64,000 nucleotides of DNA, taken from NCBI GenBank assembly GCA_963978905.1, contig OZ022261.1, positions 1,985,992 through 2,049,991 on the forward strand, given 5' to 3'. The notes below the pieces were generated by a model that made no database searches, was not told the origin of the DNA, and saw only the letters and a list, made by a program, of their open reading frames with translations. The stretch is from Trichostrongylus colubriformis (taxonomy: Eukaryota > Nematoda > Chromadorea > Rhabditida > Trichostrongylidae). This document shows, piece after piece, positions 60,926 through 64,000 of this stretch. Positions within the stretch are counted from its first letter, which is position 1, and every line of letters starts with the position of its first letter. Position numbers and translations under genes: made by a program.

Positions 60926-62227
60926 CACACACCCCTTCCCTTGTAGCGGTGAGTAAGGAGTCTGTTTTTGCAGTGATCCTTCAATAACATACCGAGCGTC
61001 CAAAACATTAGTGATAAGTTAACTGCCTTGAAGTGACCGCTTTGACAACAATTATAACAAAGAAGAAATGAATAAGATGAGAGAACTACCCACTCAACAA
61101 TCGTCAACTCGGTTTTGGTTTGTTTCTTCAAGTTACCGACTGTTTTTTCAGAGGACAGATAATACGACATGATTGTGGAGAAATCAGATGGCAACCATAT
61201 ATACATTATCGAATACTGGCGGTCTGAGCGCGGACGACCATACAAATAATACACCCGTAAGCAACCCCTCCCCTCCTTCCAAGTTTGGAGGGAACATTTC
61301 GACGTCTACCACTTTGAAATTAAAAAGGAGGAGATTGTTATGGTACCAGTTCTGAACACGCTGTGTCACTCAAAAGCACAGTATTTTTAAAGGCCAGCCC
61401 TTCTCCCTAAGATGGTACGGGGTGCCATCGAGATGTGAGTCATGACTCTCCAATCAGAGGTTCCGCCACGCGAGTGAAGTGACCGCCTACTACAAGTTTC
61501 TTATCGCTCCCATTGTGAATTGATCCAATCGCAATGGAACCAGCAAGGAAGTTGCCGTGTCACCCTCTCAATTCACGTGGCGCTGTGACTTAGCAAGGCA
61601 GTCCTGAAGCTAACTCGGACCATCGTAGAAAATGCTTCTTTGAAATTCCGCCAATCACACACACCAGCAATGCGTTGCGTTCATTTTTGGCAAATAACAA
61701 TGAGATGTGGCCAGCAGCTGATCCAGCAACTCGACCATGACAGAAATTGATTGCGGTTTTCGATTTCACTGACTTCTTCATGAACTTGAGCAGACATCCT
61801 TAACTTTGACATAAGGCTTTACCCCTTGGTGTCCTCACTTCTTGTCAGCAACGTTAGCACGTTCCCTCCTGCTCTGCTTCTGTGCTCGGTCGAGCTGACC
61901 TTCTCCTGATGTACTAAAAACACGTGTGCCATTGTTCTCTGGCCTCTCTACACATGGATGTGCAGAAGTGCTAGTGTCAACTTCCGGCTGCTTTCCCATG
62001 CTTCTGCAAGCATCGTAAACGATTCGCTCTTTTAGTTTCCCTAAGGCTCGAATTAGCCGAACTAGAGGGATGGCCGCAGCTATCGAGACCTTCAGTTATT
62101 CCCGTCAGTGCCAGCCAAAATATGGAGCGATTCACGCTCAAAAAAGGGCGATGTTCATAACAGCACGTCCGGCGTTCTAAGTAAAAGCGTAGCACGTCTG
62201 ATGGTGCTCGGACATAAGAAGCACGGC
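60926..62227. other. No recognisable gene
   Basis: A 134-codon frame at 61977-62381 (-) partly overlaps a family E element and is not recognised. No MIC60 coiled-coil exon was found. Confidence 0.35.
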
Positions 62228-62661
62228 TTAAAGAAACCGGAAGGGGTCCGAAAGAGGAAGGTGCAAAGAAATGAGCACTTTGTAACGAACACTGAAGGTT
62301 AGAAGCGATAATCGGCAAAAAACCAGGAATCAAAAGCGCGACGCTGCAGTGTGTATTCCCATCCCATTCGCATCGACACACTGACTTTCCGAGTTGTCCA
62401 CTGTAGGAGACGGGCCGCGGGACAACCTTAGTTGTAGCACCTAACTCCCAACTACATTAGCATTCATGCAAGTACATCTAGAGACAATATAAGAACAAAG
62501 GGATAAGTGAAAGGGAAAACGACTTTATTATAGAAACATCTCCTCTTGGCATCATGCCAAGGCGTCAAAATGGCGAGTTTGTGCAATGGCGGCAACTTAA
62601 ACTCGTCCACACTACGTCTGTTCTACCGTAGGCCAAAATTACCCCCTTCCGGTGCCTTTGA
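62228..62661 (-). mobile_element. Family E element, copy 3, inverted
   Basis: TTAA at 62228-62231 and TTGA at 62658-62661. Ends AGAAACCGGAAGGGGT and CCCCTTCCGGTGCC. The body matches the other copies in reverse, with more differences and a deletion. Confidence 0.75.
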
Positions 62662-62855
62662 GGTGATCTCAAGTGAGAGTCGTTTTTGGGTTGGAGAAAG
62701 GGTGATCGCATTTAGTGGGCGAATACGGAGAGCAATCAATCGGAGAGTGTTGTTTCGGGGTTTAACATGCCGTTAACCTGAATCCTCAAAAGAATTAAGT
62801 CGATCGATAACTGGATTCATCCATCGCCGACCTTTTTATGAACCACTTTTCAAAA

Positions 62856-63560
62856 TATTAGGTTGTCCCAAAAGTCTTGTGGGATTTTTTTCGACATCAC
62901 TTTATATTATTACTTCTTCCGACAAACAACAATTAGGCAACATCGTATTCACCATTGTTATCGACAACAACCATGTTATTTCCAACACTCTGCTACCTCG
63001 TAGATAAGTCGTTGATTCCCTCCTCGCAGTACTCTGGGTTCTGAGGGTCGGAGAAGTCAGCGATCGCCTTGCAAGCAAGTAATGATCAACGAATTTTCCC
63101 TTGGCCAGGAAGGATTTTAGAGGGTGGGAAAGGTGCTAGTCAGGAGAAGCAATGTCTGGAGAGTAGCTACAGGAGTATCCCAGCCGAGCTCCTGTAGCTT
63201 GATCTGGGTACCCTTCGCGACGTGCGAGCGGGTGTCGTCATGGAGGAGGGTGACCGCGGACCTTTTCCGGCACTTTTCTCGAACAGCGACGACGAGCTGC
63301 TGGAGCAGGTGGGTGCATACGGCAGCGGTGACTGTCTCGCCTTGTACCAGCACCTCGCGGAAAAGCATTCCTTCCTCGTCCCAGAACCAGCACAATCCCG
63401 TGCGTGGTTGTCATGTCAATCTTGCCGTTGCTGAAGCTGCTGAACCAGCGGCGCACGGTCTCGTAGCTCACACATCCCTTGCCCAATGCAGCGTTGATGG
63501 AGTGGCAAGCTTTCGTCGCTTTGGTGCCGCAAGACCACTCAAAGTAGATGACACCGCATG
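62856..63560 (-). pseudogene. Mariner transposon relic
   Basis: The end TTAGGTTGTCCCAAAAGTCT plus TGTGGGA at 62858 follows TA (62856-62857). Minus-strand frames carry SYETVRRWFSSFSNG (helix-turn-helix), then, in another frame, CWFWDEEGMLFREVLVQGET, LLHDDTRSHVAKGTQIKLQE and LGWDT (catalytic region). DNNGEYDVA lies near the end. The HDD--R-H motif contains the second catalytic Asp. A deletion between the two halves and a frame shift inactivate it. The far terminal repeat was not located. Confidence 0.75.
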
Positions 63561-64000
63561 TTAGGTGGGTATCGACGCATTGTAGCTTTCTCCACGGAAT
63601 CTAGCGGGTCAATGTATACTTTGCTAGGAGCTTAGAGCGTTCTACCAAATTTCTGAACCGCCTAGATCTGTCTCAAATAGAACAAGAGTATGATGGTTTT
63701 GCCTACAGTATCAGTATGTCGATGTCGAGGAAGAATAATATCACTTGAGATTTGATTAGGGTCGTGCTTCAACATCTTTCTTAACGCAATGCTCGACTCA
63801 GAAAAAAAAAAACAGACGAAAACAAATTGCCACCCGTGAAATTCGTTAGTTCTTCTGTAAAAAGAGAATAATAATCTGCCATGTTTCCAAAAAAATAACG
63901 TAGAATTGCAAAATTTGCTGCGGTGTTCATGGATCACCCTTCAAAAAGGGACGACTTATTTTTCAATATATAATTAAGTTTTCCTCGTGACTGCTTGTAA
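63561..64000. other. No recognisable gene
   Basis: AT-rich. A minus-strand open stretch (KMLKHDPNQISSDIIL) lies after an acceptor-like TTTTCTGAG near 63800. It is not recognised, and could be an exon only if supported by transcripts. Confidence 0.3.

Noticed and set aside
1..64000. CRISPR arrays, operons, phage or plasmid features
   Set aside because: No regularly spaced repeats or prokaryotic gene structure. All confident genes are spliced metazoan genes.

Overview
The window looks like a piece of a nematode nuclear genome, most likely a strongylid (hookworm-like) worm. Coding DNA is scattered in short exons joined by introns with worm-type TTTCAG-like acceptors. The conserved genes are animal genes with recognised C. 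elegans relatives, and the non-coding DNA is packed with small inverted-repeat transposons. No bacterial, plasmid, phage or CRISPR structure is seen. From memory, the C. elegans relatives toca-1, ser-7 and immt-1 are all X-linked, so this may be a conserved X-chromosome block. That is inference.

Four genes could be assembled exon by exon with consistent reading frames. (1) Plus strand, 4725-16813: a 15-exon TOCA/CIP4-family F-BAR protein (F-BAR, HR1, SH3; 579 aa). (2) Minus strand, 31491-23929: a 10-exon SH3BP5/REI-family RAB-11 exchange factor (475 aa). (3) Minus strand, 56353-40173: a 5-exon seven-transmembrane serotonin/amine receptor, ser-7-like (400 aa), with two introns of 6-7 kb. (4) Minus strand, 60009-59320: the last two exons of mitofilin/MIC60 (immt-1-like); its upstream exons were not found. 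A frame-broken collagen Gly-X-Y segment lies at 683-1017. The first two genes converge on a 7.1 kb gene-free region (16814-23928) and the last three are in tandem on the minus strand. They are ordinary metazoan genes with different jobs (membrane curvature and actin, Rab11 recycling, amine signalling, cristae junctions) and do not form an operon or pathway.

The rest is repeats. Tc1/mariner-type elements with TA duplications lie at 15226-16140 (internally deleted), 21557-22572 (outer element of a nest) and 21723-22229 (a mariner inside it that keeps only its helix-turn-helix domain as an open frame). Mariner relics lie near 57.7 and 63 kb. At least five small inverted-repeat families recur: A (eight palindromic copies, TAA/TTA flanks), B (TA flanks), C (palindromic), D and E (TTAA flanks). 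Several are nested, and one B copy is part of an inverted duplication. Long G or C homopolymers (12-19 bases) occur about nine times.

Other points of note are two introns that require a GC splice donor, a sequence at 34063-34084 that matches the nematode SL1 spliced leader at 19 of 22 positions, and a tRNA-Arg(CCT)-like sequence at 20297-20369 with no acceptor stem. I found no convincing new biological system. The nested element with its DNA-binding-only frame and the SL1-like sequence are the best candidates for a second look.
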